Part shown: positions 34,535-47,700 of the stretch, piece by piece
How positions within the stretch are numbered: the stretch's first letter is position 1
Layout of the letters: each line of letters opens with the position of its first letter
Assembly (NCBI GenBank): GCA_033439685.1
Contig: JAUEDM010000003.1
Location: forward strand, 464,001-528,000
Source: Apodospora peruviana
Lineage: Eukaryota > Ascomycota > Sordariomycetes > Sordariales > Lasiosphaeriaceae
Direction: 5' to 3'
Length of the DNA stretch: 64,000 nucleotides
Notes under the pieces: model-generated
What the model was told of the DNA's origin: nothing
What the model saw: the letters and a program-made list of their open reading frames with translations, nothing else
Databases searched by the model: none
Made by a program: the position numbers and the translations under genes

Positions 34535-35194
34535 ATGACCAGCTACAAAAGCACCCCCCTCTTCGGCGGGGCCCTGGTCTGCGACCTGCCCGAAAAGTTC
34601 GCCGACGTGAGCAAACTGCGTCAGGTCCCCGACAACCAGGAGGTCTACATCGACAAGGACGGCTTCACTTCCATAATCTTCGACATCACGGAGCGTGTTG
34701 GTCCTTCGGGAGGCGGTCTGGAAGAAGACGGCCGCGCCATGACTACCCATCTCGAAGAGCTGGTCGGCGACGACGTCGACACCGTCAAGGTGTGGAACAC
34801 CACCGAAACCCAATTTACCAAGCTGCAGTATGTTGCTCCCTAAACCACCTGTCATTCTTCCTAAACTAACAGAATGTTTTTTTAAAAAAAATAAAGTATC
34901 GATATCCCCGCGTATACTTTGATCGCGACACAGACACCCAAAGTCGACACCAGAGAACGGTTGTCCGCACCAGACTTTACCGCCTTGATCTTGACGCTTG
35001 TCAGACTCGAAAAGGAGCAGACTGATATCCTGATTACGATTAATGTGCCGCATATAAAGGGGGAATATGATGAAGACGAGGTCGATTTGGCGCTGGGCAA
35101 GCAGGGCGAGCTTATTGGCGATGCGGTTGAGTATGCCGCCAAGATATGGTCGACTTTTGATATCAAGGATTGGGGTGTTTTCAACGAGATTTGA
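34535..35194 (+). CDS. MOG1: Mog1-like Ran GTPase-binding protein
   Basis: Model join(34535..34827,34897..35194), 196 residues. TPLFGGALVCDLPEKFADVS, RQVPDNQEVYID and the downstream DILITINVPHIKGEYDE follow the order of Mog1 proteins: an N-terminal F/Y-GGA motif, then V-P-D-N-Q-E. Mog1 binds Ran/Gsp1 and promotes nucleotide release in nuclear transport. The intron is 69 nt and preceded by an A-rich run, with acceptor AAAG; the joined phase gives K-L-H-I-D-I-P. Confidence 0.9.
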
Positions 35195-35647
35195 GGGAAA
35201 GGGTTTTGGGATCTGTTATTTTGTTTCTGGTCTATATTGTTTTGGTTGCGATACGCCGGATTTTTATATATAGGGCCGGTATTACGATATGCTATCTATG
35301 GGATGTGGGTGGTGTGTGCGCGAAAAGGGGGATATCACATGAGTTGGGTGGAATATGGTGGGATATATGCTCAGGCAGGGAATGGCGTTGTTGGGAGACA
35401 GGCTTAGGAAAGGGAAGCAAGTCTTGCGTGTTGTGAATTTTCATGAGCCATGATATCATGTAGCAAAACCAGGTAGCTTATTAAATAGCATAGGTAGCCA
35501 GATTAGTTTTTGCAATTGGTGCCTTTCGGGCATTACGCGTAACATCATAGGACATCGTGATTCCATCCATCACTGCAAAGGATACGACCTGTTATCTTAC
35601 AGGGGTATTGATAGACACAAGCCTATGTACATATCTTCTCTCGATAC
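35195..35647. other. Intergenic, convergent 3' flanks
   Basis: Between MOG1 (+) and the SprT gene (-). No feature supported. Confidence 0.6.
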
Positions 35648-37754
35648 TCACTTTCCCACAGTCAGCTCCCCAAACCTCTCCTCAACATCATCCACCAACG
35701 ACACCGTATTTTCCGGAGTCTGTTTCCCCGAGGATGACGACCCAGCAGAACCAGAACCCCCTTTCTGCTTCTCCCACCTGCTCGCCACAAGCCTCATGAT
35801 ATCCTTCTGCGGGCTCCCCGGGTTCTCTTCCTTCAGCAACTTCATCTGGCTCTTCATAAACTTCTGGTACTCGCTCGGCCCTTTTCCTCCGTTACCTCTC
35901 GGCACCGGCTTGGTCTGCCGCAGCTCGCTCTTGCAGCCGCCGCAGCGGTGACGGTCCGGGTTGATGCTCTTGGAATGCCGTTTATATTCAAGCCCGCAGC
36001 TGCTGCACTCCCAGACGTACCGGAAATCGATGTCGTACGAGTGCTTGGTCGTCACCTCGATGCCGTGTGACGCACCGAACGCGTGCGAACACTTGGCCGC
36101 CCACGCCTTGAACTGTTTGCCGTGCGGGTTGGTCGTGACGCCGCTAACCATAAAATTAGCCAGGTGACAAAACTCGTGCGCCATGACATTTAACAAGCGG
36201 TGCTCGTCGTTGATGACCTTTTCCGCCAGCTCGATAGATGCGTGGTGTTTGTGCTTGACCTCCACAACTGCCGCCGTGGTGGTGGCACCGGCACCGGCAC
36301 CACCGGTTGCAGGTTTCGTCGTCGTCGTCCGCACGGTCTCACGTTTCCAGTTGGCTCGTCCAGCCGTGGTGTTCAGTTTGTTGGTCCAGTTCAGCTTGAT
36401 GCCGCCCGTCGAGGCTGCCAGCTCCGAGAGTTGTCCGTCGGTGATGACGGAGTCGAGCTCCTTGAGAAACCTTTCGGCCATCTCGTGTTTTATCGTCTCG
36501 AAATTCTTCTTTGCTTGCCGTGAGGAGGGTGTCTTGGCAGCACCACCAGTTTCCTTCTTCGTCTTTCTCGGGCTGCTGCTGGTTGGCTTTGCCGGGCTCT
36601 TCGTGCTCTTGGCCGCGTCGGGAAATAGCTGTTTCCGGGGTGAATGCTCGTCGTTCCAGTCGTCGACGAATTCGCGGCTCCAAAATATGTCCGAGTTTGG
36701 ATGATGAGGCGTGCTCGGGATCCGTGGTAGTTTCTTGGGTGATACGAGGCCTGGCTGCGACTTGGAGGGCCGTGGTGGTGAATCTGGAGGTGTCCTCGTC
36801 GTCTTCTGTTTTCGAGGTGGTGGGTGTTCGGGGTCTAGGCCTGATAACTGGATGCCACCACTACAGAAAGGTGTCAATAAGCCAACCTTGTATGTGAAGA
36901 TTAATTTGTCAATGTTTGCGTCAGGAGACTCACAGTCGTATTCGAGAAAACCTGTCGGCCAGGTCGTTCTCCGCAGAGGAGGTCTCCCGTTTTGGCCCCA
37001 ATACCTGTTCAGTTGAAGACTGGTGATTTCGACCCGACTCTTTGGGATCTGGCCGCCTGACTGCTCTTCTTCTTGTGTTCTCCGTCCAGCCATTTTCTTC
37101 CACCGCAGGACAGAGTTTGTCTTTGGACTGTGGCTTCTTCCCGGCCCTAGGCCATTGCGCAAAGAAATCTGTTATCGAATCGTCGTCGTCATCATCTTCC
37201 TCCCCCGCCTCAAAATCAGAGATCTCGGATTCGCATGATTCAAAGACATCGTCATCATCATCGTCTGCGACTGAAACCTCCTCGGTGATGGTGACTTGTT
37301 CCTGTTCTTCCGAATTGTCGTCCTGTTCGGTGTCCAGCTGGATTGCCGAGGGTTGGGCGACAACCGCTGCTGTCCTCGTCTTCCGAGTCCGCAAGTCGAC
37401 CCTCAGCCGTCGTGACTGCTCGCTATCGTGTTTGTCTCGACACGGAACTTCCTCCCTCTCCGCAGTAGTGCTGCCGTCTGGCGTCCATGCTCTCAGAAGC
37501 GCATTGTCCGAGATCTGTCCCAACTTGCGCCTCCTCACCGATGCGGCTGCCGGCGCCTTTGCCGCCTTTTCTGTCTTTGCGGGCTGGCTAGCTTTTGGCA
37601 TCCTCCTCTTGGCAACCTCGTCGCCGGCTTGTCCCTTTTTCTGCCTGACCAGAACCGCGACATCGGGAAACTCGTCGTCGTAGTCATCATTGTTGTCATT
37701 GTCGTCCGCCATGACCCTGATTGGTCCCGATGGCGGCCCTGACGGCTTCGCCAT
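35648..37754 (-). CDS. SprT-like metalloprotease with zinc ribbon and HMG-box (GCNA/ACRC type)
   Basis: Model complement(join(35648..36860,36934..37754)), 677 residues. The first ~400 residues are charged and low-complexity with long Asp runs. The SprT-like domain has NVMAHEFCHLANF, the HExxH zinc-protease motif (His502, Glu503, His506), followed by a zinc ribbon C-x-x-C...C-x-x-C (WECSSCGLEYKRHSKS, HRCGGCKSEL). The C-terminus (PSEYQKFMKSQMKLLKEENP...VASRWEKQKG) resembles an HMG-box. An acidic disordered N-terminus plus SprT plus ribbon plus HMG is the layout of GCNA/ACRC proteins, relatives of SPRTN that act on DNA-protein crosslinks. A nuclear genome-maintenance role is inferred from family. 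Confidence 0.9.
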
Positions 37755-40700
37755 ACCGGCTCGATAAATATGCGTAATTCCTTAGCTACGTATGACGAAA
37801 TGATAAATACTGTCGGCGTTAGCTCCGGCCTTGTCGAGATGTTGGTGTGATTTTGGCGCGGGGCAGGTCATGGCGAAACCGTTGTGGGCTTTTGGTGGTG
37901 CAAGTAAACGCAAGACCCGTTGGCTGGGCGACCGACGAATCGCACTCATGCATTGCGAAACGCAAAAAGAAAAACGCTCCACTGCCAGTCAATGCTTCTG
38001 CGTGATAAACCCCGCTATGAAATGTATTTCTTACTTTTGATCCGTCAATTTATTTGCTACGGATCCGTTGTCTAGCTGCTGATCAAACGCAATGTTAACT
38101 TTTTTTCTGCAGATGTTGTCGTCGCTAGATTGGATGGTATTTCTTGTATGGTCGTCGGATGCTGAACTGCTGTCGGCCTCAATTGCACACCTTGGTGACG
38201 GGAACAAGAGATAAGCGCCATCTGCCGCTAGATAACCACAAAGTGCCACAAAAACGGTACGTAGTTTTACTTGGTGCTTGTCTCTTGCCTGAGTCTCCGA
38301 CGTCGACGGCGAATCATAGGCTCAGTAACGTGCGCTAGACTGATTCTTCCCGACTATTAAATGCATGCACCTCAACAGGAGAAGTCCACGGGTCTCCATT
38401 ACAATGTCTCAGCACAGCTCGGGTGTGACGGGGGAATTCGAGCTTTTTGCATGTTGCCCAAATTTGCGGCGGGCCGTCGACAAGATAAGAAGTCCCGCCT
38501 CGAACCTGCAATACCTGGTATTTCAGGCTATAATGATTATTTTCCTGACCTGCAAATACCGGTAGGTAGAGATAACTTTGCCGGGGTTAGCACGGAAACC
38601 AGCATCCATTTGACTCGTCTGCTATATAACCTGAGGGAGTATCCGTATCGGGGTTGCCCGGCGGACTGCAGGTCGAGAGATATTGACGGCCACTCGACGA
38701 CGATCACAAGTGTGCTTGGAGTGCTTGGAGTGCTTGGCTCCCTTCGGTGCTGCATGAGGACCGAGACCGACGGGTTTTCGGGCATGGCCACTCGGCACGC
38801 GCCTGCTTGAGGAATGCAGCCGCGTATGTATGTGTTTGTGTATGTAATACCTACGCCGCAGACAACAAGACTGTCAGTACTCTCCCCTGGTAGACCTCTC
38901 AGGCTGGAGCGTTTGTTCTGGTCTTTCACTTGAGTTCCCATGCTAAGCAGTGATTTCAAAGCAGGGCAAAATAGATTGCGGAAAGCGTCATCGACACCCA
39001 GCCTTATCCCAATTTAGTGCTCTGTCTCAAGGGCAGGGATGGCGCTTGTCCTGGGCATCCGCCGATCCGGTGCAAAAGGCAAAAGACGCTCCCGTCGTCT
39101 TTTCTGTTCCTTGCAGCACGGATAACACTCTGATGAGTGCCAGGACATGGCATTTACCGGTCAGCTGCACGGTTTATTGCACAGAATGGAGAAATCGCCT
39201 TCCATGCACTGGAAATAGATTGTTCGACAGGCATTCTTGCAGCAAATGTCCCCTTTTCCAGGTGCTGAAGAGTTCGTGACAGCGTGGATAAGAAATCGAG
39301 CACTGTGTTCGGAATTCTCGGTGACGGTTTTCAGGGGCCGAAACCCGTACAGCGTCTCCAGCGCGTGTTCGAGAGCTGGAGCACTGTGGACCACTCAGTG
39401 TTTTCTCCATCGTCGCGAATTTCCAGTGAGCCGGACGAAATCCTTATTCATTGCCAGGTGGCTTGAACGCTGGATGCCCATCTGATTGACGGAAGCCGAG
39501 TACAGGTCGACATGGCGGCAGATGCACTGAAAATACGGAATCTGTAGTGTAATGCGAGATGCTCGCGTGTATAGATATACCACGACAGCGACAGTCGAAT
39601 TTTGCTGAAGAGCAGCACGAATACTTCGTGTTCAGCGACCCTATATGGAGCCAAATACGTTCGTCCCGTGCCGATACGACACCGAGAGAGGCGCAGGGCG
39701 CCGTTAGTGCGCGTCTGGCGATTTACCCTTCGGAAATCCAACACGAAACTTCGAATTATTGTTCTGGTGAGCAGGAGGAGCCGCAAGCTTCTGTCAATTA
39801 TTATTCCGTGTCTGTCAAAGAAAACAAGTCCTGTCAAGTAAAAACTTACCATAGCCTAGCCAGCCACCCAGCCTTGCCAGTGGTTGGCAGATAAGGATCC
39901 CAGATTATTCCGTACTTGGGGTGCAGGCACGTTTCCCTGTTTTCTCGCAGTTCTCCAAGGTCGACGTCGTCATTTTGCCGGCACTGTAGCAAGCATTTTG
40001 CAACAGGAGAGTTTTGGACAGTATACATGCTGGTACTTGCTCGAAACCTGGCAACAGTCGCATTGGGGCGAATCGGTACCAATCGTGGCGGAGCCCTCGC
40101 CTGCCAATTTCCCTCTCATCCCAACGACCGGATTGGACAGGCTGGTTACTTTCGTCGGTGGATCACTGTGGGATCTTCCTCAGCAAGCAATCCCACACGT
40201 TCTCATTCGGATCTGATCAGGTAAATCAGATCGTGGCGGAAAGTGGGTAGCATGTCGCTGCGGGTACCCTATTGTGAGGCCGCACGTACCGACTACTTCC
40301 AAGTTTCTTAATCTTGCCATGCAGCTTGAGGTTCTCCAGCTTCAGCGACTCAGGTGTTGCCAGGCATCTGGCCTGCTGAATCGGCAACCCTCTTGGAGGC
40401 AAGTCGTGGTTCAGGATCCGAAAGAACAATTGCATCGAAAGAACTGAATCGATTGACGGACGAGAGGGATGAAAACAAAACCGTTGCTCAGTGTGGGGAG
40501 ATAACGATTCGACATGATGAGGGACGTACAGTACGGATTATTCCAATTGGATGTCATCGACCTTCCGTCCAGTCACCTCAAGATTGGGGCTGGTACACGT
40601 AGTGTCCAGACAGTGCGCGCCTATCTGATACAGCACGGTACCTGTCTGCCACCTGCCCACCTGTCCGCCTGTCTTGGACTGACCCGCTTGTCGGTTGCTT

Positions 40701-41598
40701 GCTCGCCCCCCTTCCCATTTCGACAGCCCCTGGCCAACGCTTCCAACCCCTGACGAGCCAAGCCAAAGCCGTTCTGGACGACTGGGTCCTGGCTCTTTCC
40801 GTGACGACGAAACGCATCTCATCCTTGGATCTTGCTCCTTTTTCCTTTCCAGGTTTCCCTGTCTCCTGAGTGCTGTCTCCTCTCCTTACCACCGCCTTCC
40901 CTCACCAGGCCCTTTTTCCATTCTGTCCCTTTTCTAGTTCTTCCCCCTTCCAGACGCTCGCTCAACGCTCTCTCCTCCCTCTCTCGTTCAGCAGACATTC
41001 TTCGGCTTTGCAGGTGTGCAAGTCGCGAGGAATTCGAGGATCGACGTTGCCTGCACCAGCACGGTCCCGTCCCGCCCGCGTGTTTTGTCAAGTTCCTGTC
41101 TGGAAGACAACACGCCGCTTGGGAAAAGCAGGATCCAGAATCCGTCAATCGTTCACAACACGACGGAGAACTTGGTTCAGCACGCCCAAACGGTTTTGGA
41201 ACGGATATCAATTAATTTGTCGAGTATTTGCCTGCCCTGAACCTTATTCGAGGCTTGCTGCATAGCGAACAGTCGACTTTTTTTTTGGGCGTCCGCCTGA
41301 GGCCACCCTCATCTCTAAGCCAACCTCCCTCCTGCGCCCCACGCGCCGCCAATCGCTCACCCCCTTTGGCCCGCCTGCAGTTGTGCATCAACAACAGAGG
41401 GTTAGAAAACAACACGGCTCGTCAGCAATCAACTTTGCCATCTCACCATTTTCTGCGTGTTTTGTGGCCGGCCACGATCAATTTTCCACGGTCCCGCCCT
41501 CCACACCCGCAATCGGCTCTTAGACCATCTTTCTTGTGTGCGACTCTTCAACCGCCAGATATTCGCACGCCGGTCAACTCCCATGTGCTACTGATCTG
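37755..41598. other. Long gene-free region upstream of FKS1
   Basis: About 3.8 kb between the SprT gene (-) and FKS1 (+). Many short overlapping open frames on both strands, none with a domain. It holds a short 9-mer tandem repeat (38712-38737) and pyrimidine-rich tracts at about 40830-40990 typical of a promoter or long leader. No RNA gene recognised. Confidence 0.5.
38712..38737. repeat. Short tandem repeat, 9-mer x ~3
   Basis: GTGCTTGGA occurs twice in tandem followed by a partial third copy. Confidence 0.8.
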
Positions 41599-41732
41599 GT
41601 AAGTGAGCTTGCAGCAACTCGCACCCTTGGTGCCTCAATCGGCCAGCCGCAAGCGTTGCGAGCTTGACTCCGAGCCTCCCCTCCCCGCCTCCGCCGGCCT
41701 GCAACACATCTCTAACTCGTCTCTTCTCTCAG
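41599..41732 (+). promoter_or_regulatory. Probable 5'-UTR intron of FKS1
   Basis: GTAAGT at 41599 and a CTAAC branch-like word about 20 nt before a pyrimidine-rich CTCTCAG acceptor at 41732 define a 134-nt intron ending 14 nt before the FKS1 ATG. The frame upstream of the ATG is open through this stretch but has no ATG, which also favours an untranslated intron. Confidence 0.6.
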
Positions 41733-41746
41733 TCTCGTCGCCCAAG

Positions 41747-44700
41747 ATGTCGGGATACCAACAAGGCCAGGGTCGTGGCGACTATGATGATGGCTACGGC
41801 CATCATGGTGGTGCTGCTGCTGTACCCGGAGGCAACACGGACTCTTACTATCAAGATGATGGGCAATATTACGACAACAACGCGCCCGCTGCCGGGTCCA
41901 ACAACCATCACAACAATGGCGGGTACGATGCCCATGGTCAGCAACAAGGTGAAGGGTACTATGACGAGTCGTACGTAGCAACTGTTCCAGGTCGACCCGG
42001 TGAAATTACTGACCTTTCTATTAGTGGCTACTACAACGCGGACACCAGCAACCCGTACCACCAGGATGGCGGCTACTACGATAATCACGACCAGTACCAG
42101 GACGACTACTACAACAATGACGGGTACTACGATCAGAACTATGATCAGGCCGGCTATGCGAACGGTCGCGGCCCACGTGGTGGCTCGGAAGAAGACTCGG
42201 AGACCTTCAGCGATTTCACAATGAGGTCTGATATGGCTCGCGCTGCTGACATGGACTATTATGGACGTGGCGATGAGCGCTACAACAGCTATAATGAGGG
42301 CCAAGGTGCCAGAGGATACCGTCCTCCATCCTCACAGATCTCTTATGGAGGCAATCGCTCGTCTGGAGCATCGACCCCAAACTACGGCATGGACTATGGC
42401 AATGTCCTCCCAGCTGGCCAGCGCTCGCGAGAGCCCTATCCCGCCTGGACATCTGATGCGCAAATTCCCCTCTCAAAGGAGGAGGTGGAGGATATTTTCC
42501 TGGATCTGACCGCCAAGTTCGGCTTCCAGCGCGATAGCATGCGGAATATGTACGATCATTTCATGACGCTCCTCGACTCTAGAGCGTCGCGCATGACACC
42601 CAACCAGGCGTTGCTTTCGCTGCACGCTGACTACATTGGCGGCGACAACGCAAACTTCCGGAAATGGTACTTTGCCGCCCATTTAGATCTCGACGACGCC
42701 GTCGGCTTTGCCAACATGAAGGGCAAGGGAAAGAAGCGAAGTCGCAAGCAAAAGAAGAAGGCTGCAGCGGAAAGTGAGAGTCAGGCCCTGGAGGACCTGG
42801 AAGGTGACGACTCCCTCGAAGCTGCCGAATATCGCTGGAAAACGCGGATGAACAGGATGTCGCAGCATGACCGCGTGCGCCAACTGGCTCTCTATCTTCT
42901 CTGCTGGGGAGAGGCCAACCAGGTTCGATTCATGCCTGAGTGTTTGTGCTTCATCTTCAAGTGCGCGGACGACTACCTCAACTCACCCGCTTGCCAAGCC
43001 ATGGTTGAGCCTGTCGAGGAGTGCACATTCCTCAACAATGTCATCACTCCTCTTTACCAGTACGTCCGAGATCAGGGTTACGAGATTCTCGACGGGGTCT
43101 ATGTCCGCCGCGAACGCGACCATAACCAGATTATTGGATATGATGACTGCAACCAGCTTTTCTGGTATCCCGAGGGTATTGAACGCATCATCCTGGAAGA
43201 TAAGAGCAAGCTGGTTGATGTCCCCCCTGCGGAACGTTACCTCAAGCTGAAGGATGTCAACTGGAAGAAGGTCTTCTTCAAGACATACAAGGAGACCAGG
43301 TCTTGGTTCCATTTGATTACCAACTTCAACCGCATTTGGGTCATCCATTTGACCATGTTCTGGTTCTACACATCATTCAGCGCTCCGACCCTTTATACCC
43401 CGGGCTATGAACAAGAAGCGAATCAGGATCCGCCTCGCGGGGCTGCGTGGTCCATTGTAGGGTTCGGCGGTACGATCGCATCACTCGTTCAGATTGTGGC
43501 CACTCTGTCCGAATGGGCTTACGTTCCTCGCCGTTGGGCTGGCGCACAGCATCTGAGCAAGCGGCTCATGTTCTTGATCGTCGTCTTGATTATCAATGTC
43601 GGACCGGGTGTCTACGTGTTCATGCCCGAAAAGAGCCAGGATGCCTACATTGAGAAACAAAACAGCAAGCCTGCCCTGATCCTTGGTATCGTGCAATTTT
43701 TCGTTGCCCTGATCACTTTCCTGTTCTTTTCGATAATGCCTCTTGGCGGTTTGTTCGGCAGCTACCTGACCAAGAACTCACGAAGATATGTCGCCAGTCA
43801 GACTTTCACAGCCAGCTACCCGCGTCTTTCCGGTAACGACATGGCCATGTCCTACTTCCTCTGGGCCCTGGTTTTTGGTGCCAAGTTTGGAGAGTCTTAT
43901 ATTTATCTGAGTTTGTCGATCCGCGATCCCATCCGATACCTCTCCATCATGAAGGTGGACAGCTGCCTCGGTGACACGTACCTGGGGAACAACCTGTGCA
44001 AATACCAGCCACAAATCACCCTGGCCTTGATCATCTTCACGGATCTGATCTTCTTCTTCCTCGACACGTACCTCTGGTACGTCTTGGCGAACACTGCTTT
44101 CTCGATTTGCAGATCGTTCTACCTCGGCGCGTCAATCATGACTCCATGGCGAAACGTTTTCTCCCGGCTGCCCAAGCGAATCTATTCCAAGGTGCTGGCC
44201 ACAACCGACATGGAGATTAAGTACAAACCCAAGGTTCTCATCTCCCAGATCTGGAATGCTATCGTCATCTCGATGTATCGGGAGCACCTGCTTGCAATCG
44301 ACCACGTCCAGAAGTTGCTGTATCATCAGGTCCCCTCCGAACAAGAGGGAAAACGCACTTTGCGTGCTCCCACGTTCTTCGTTTCCCAGGAAGATCACTC
44401 GTTCAAGACGGAGTTCTTCCCGTCTCACAGCGAAGCAGAGCGGAGAATTGGTTTCTTTGCGCAGTCTCTCTCTACCCCCATTCCCGAGCCGCTTCCTGTC
44501 GACAACATGCCTACTTTCACCGTCTTAATTCCCCATTACAGTGAAAAGATTCTTTTGTCGCTGAGGGAAATTATCCGCGAGGACGAGCCCTACTCCCGTG
44601 TCACCCTTCTCGAGTATCTCAAACAGCTTCACCCTCACGAGTGGGACTGCTTCGTCAAGGATACAAAGATCTTGGCAGACGAGACGTCTCAGTTCAACGG

Positions 44701-47700
44701 TGATTACGAGAAGAATGAAAAGGACAACGCCAAGAGCAAGATCGATGACCTGCCGTTCTACTGCATTGGTTTCAAGTCTTCGGCACCAGAGTACACTCTG
44801 CGGACCCGGATCTGGGCGTCTCTACGTTTCCAGACCCTGTACCGTACCGTGTCTGGTTTCATGAACTACAGCCGTGCCATCAAGTTGCTCTACCGTGTTG
44901 AGAACCCCGAGGTTGTTCAGATGTTTGGTGGCAACTCTGATAAGCTTGAGCGCGAACTCGAGCGGATGGCCCGCCGCAAGTTCAAGCTGGTTGTTTCTAT
45001 GCAGCGCTACGCCAAGTTCAAGAAGGAGGAAATGGAGAACGCCGAATTCTTGCTCCGCGCCTATCCTGATCTCCAGATCGCTTATCTCGACGAGGAACCA
45101 CCGCTTGCGGAGGGAGAGGAACCCCGCCTCTACTCCGCCCTCATTGACGGACATTCAGAGATCATGGAGAATGGCATGCGACGGCCCAAGTTCCGCATCC
45201 AACTATCTGGCAACCCCATTCTTGGTGATGGAAAGTCGGACAATCAAAACCACTCTCTTATCTTCTACCGTGGTGAATACATTCAGCTCATTGACGCCAA
45301 CCAGGACAACTACCTCGAGGAGTGTCTCAAGATCCGCAGCGTGTTGGCTGAGTTTGAGGAAATGAAGACCGACAATGTCTCTCCGTACACGCCAGGTGTC
45401 AAGAACCCTGTTCATTCTCCTGTTGCAATTCTGGGCGCTCGCGAATACATCTTCTCTGAGAATATCGGTATCCTTGGTGACGTCGCTGCCGGCAAGGAAC
45501 AGACATTTGGTACTCTCTTTTCGAGAACGCTGGCTCAAATCGGTGGCAAGCTTCATTACGGTCATCCCGATTTCCTCAACGGCATTTTCATGACTACCCG
45601 CGGCGGTGTCTCCAAAGCCCAGAAAGGCCTGCATCTCAACGAGGATATTTACGCCGGCATGAACGCCATTCTGCGCGGTGGTAGAATCAAGCATTGCGAG
45701 TACTACCAGTGCGGCAAGGGTCGTGATCTGGGCTTTGGGTCCATCTTGAACTTCACAACCAAAATCGGAACTGGTATGGGTGAACAGATGCTCTCCAGAG
45801 AGTACTATTATCTCGGAACGCAACTACCGCTCGATCGGTTCTTGTCGTTTTACTACGCCCATCCTGGTTTCCATCTCAACAATATGTTCATCATGTTTTC
45901 GGTTCAGATGTTCATGATCTGCCTCCTCCAGATCGGCGCCATTCGACGCGAGACAATCCCCTGCGATTACAACCGGAACGTGCCCCTCACCGACCCGCTG
46001 ACCCCTACCGGCTGCGCCAACACTGATGCTCTCATGGATTGGATCTACCGCTGCATTCTGTCTATCTTCTTTGTCTTCTTCTTGTCCTTCGTCCCCCTGA
46101 TCGTGCAAGAAGCGACGGAGCGTGGCCTGTTGCGCGCCGCAACTCGTTTTGCCAAGCAGCTCTGCTCCCTCTCGCCGTTCTTCGAGGTGTTCGTGTGCCA
46201 GATCTACGCCAACTCGGTCCAGCAAGATCTCTCTTTTGGAGGCGCCCGTTACATCGGTACTGGACGTGGTTTTGCAACCGCCCGCATCCCGTTCGGCGTT
46301 CTCTATTCCCGGTTTGCTGGTCCATCCATATACTTTGGAGCTCGCATGTTGATGATGTTGCTCTTTGCCACCCTTACCGTCTGGCAGGCTGCCGTCGTCT
46401 ACTTCTGGATTTCGCTACTCGCACTCGTTATCTCGCCGTTCCTGTACAACCCTCATCAGTTCGCCTGGAACGATTTCTTCATCGACTATCGTGACTTCCT
46501 TCGCTGGCTCTCCCGTGGCAACTCACGCTCCCACGCCTCTTCCTGGATCGCATTCTGCCGACTTTCCCGGACGAGAATCACTGGTTACAAGCGGAAGGCT
46601 CTGGGAGACCCTTCAGGGAAGCTTTCAGCCGACGTTCCCCGTGCCGCCATCACCAACATGTTCTTCGGGGAGGTCCTCGCTCCAATTCTTCTTGTCTTTG
46701 TCACAGGAATCCCCTACCTTTTCATCAATTCCCAGACCGGTGTCAAGGACAATAACCCGAAACAGAAGGCCACTTCCTCTCTTTTGCGACTTGCCATTGT
46801 TGCCTTTGCTCCGATCGCCATCAATGCCGGTGCGTTGGCTGTATTTTTCGCCATGGCATGTTTCATGGGTCCAGTCCTGAGCATGTGCTGCAAGAAGTTT
46901 GGCAGTGTGTTGGCTGCTATTGCACATGCCATTGCCGTCATCATGCTCTTGGTCTTCTTCGAAGTCATGTTCCTGCTGGAGGGATGGGACTTCACCAAGA
47001 CTCTGCTGGGCATGATCACAGTCGTTGCCGTCCAACGCTTTGTTCTGAAGCTGATCGTTTCGCTGGCGCTTACCCGCGAGTTCAAGACTGATCAGTCTAA
47101 CATTGCTTTCTGGACCGGTAAATGGTATTCCATGGGCTGGCACTCGGTCTCCCAACCTGCCCGCGAGTATCTGTGCAAGATTACGGAACTCAGCATGTTT
47201 GCTGCCGATTTCATCCTTGGCCACGTCATCTTGTTCTTGATGGTCCCCGTCATCATTATCCCACAGGTTGATAAGCTGCATTCCATGATGCTGTTCTGGC
47301 TTCGTCCAAGGTACGTCTTATATCTTCCCCAGTCACTGTACATTTCACACGCTAACAAAGCTCCAGTCGCCAAATTCGCCCCCCAATCTACTCGATGAAG
47401 CAGTCGAAGTTGCGGAGAAGGCGTGTCTTCCGCTACGCTGTCCTTTACTTCTTCATGCTCGTTGTTTTCCTGGCTCTTATTGTTGGTCCCAGTGTTGCCG
47501 GCAAGCATATTCCGACCGGATTCACCAATAACCTTGGAGACATGGTCAGCGCATTGGTCCAACCTACCGGCCTGGACAATGACAATACGAATGGCACGAG
47601 CGCCACCGGTACAGGCTGGACTGGCTATACCGGGAAATATGCCACCAAAACCCTCACGACGACGGGCAAGGCGTCGTCCACCGCTGAAGCAAATAGAATG

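Noticed and set aside
37755..41598. CRISPR array or transposable element in the long gene-free region
   Set aside because: No regularly spaced direct repeats, terminal inverted repeats or transposase-like frames are visible.
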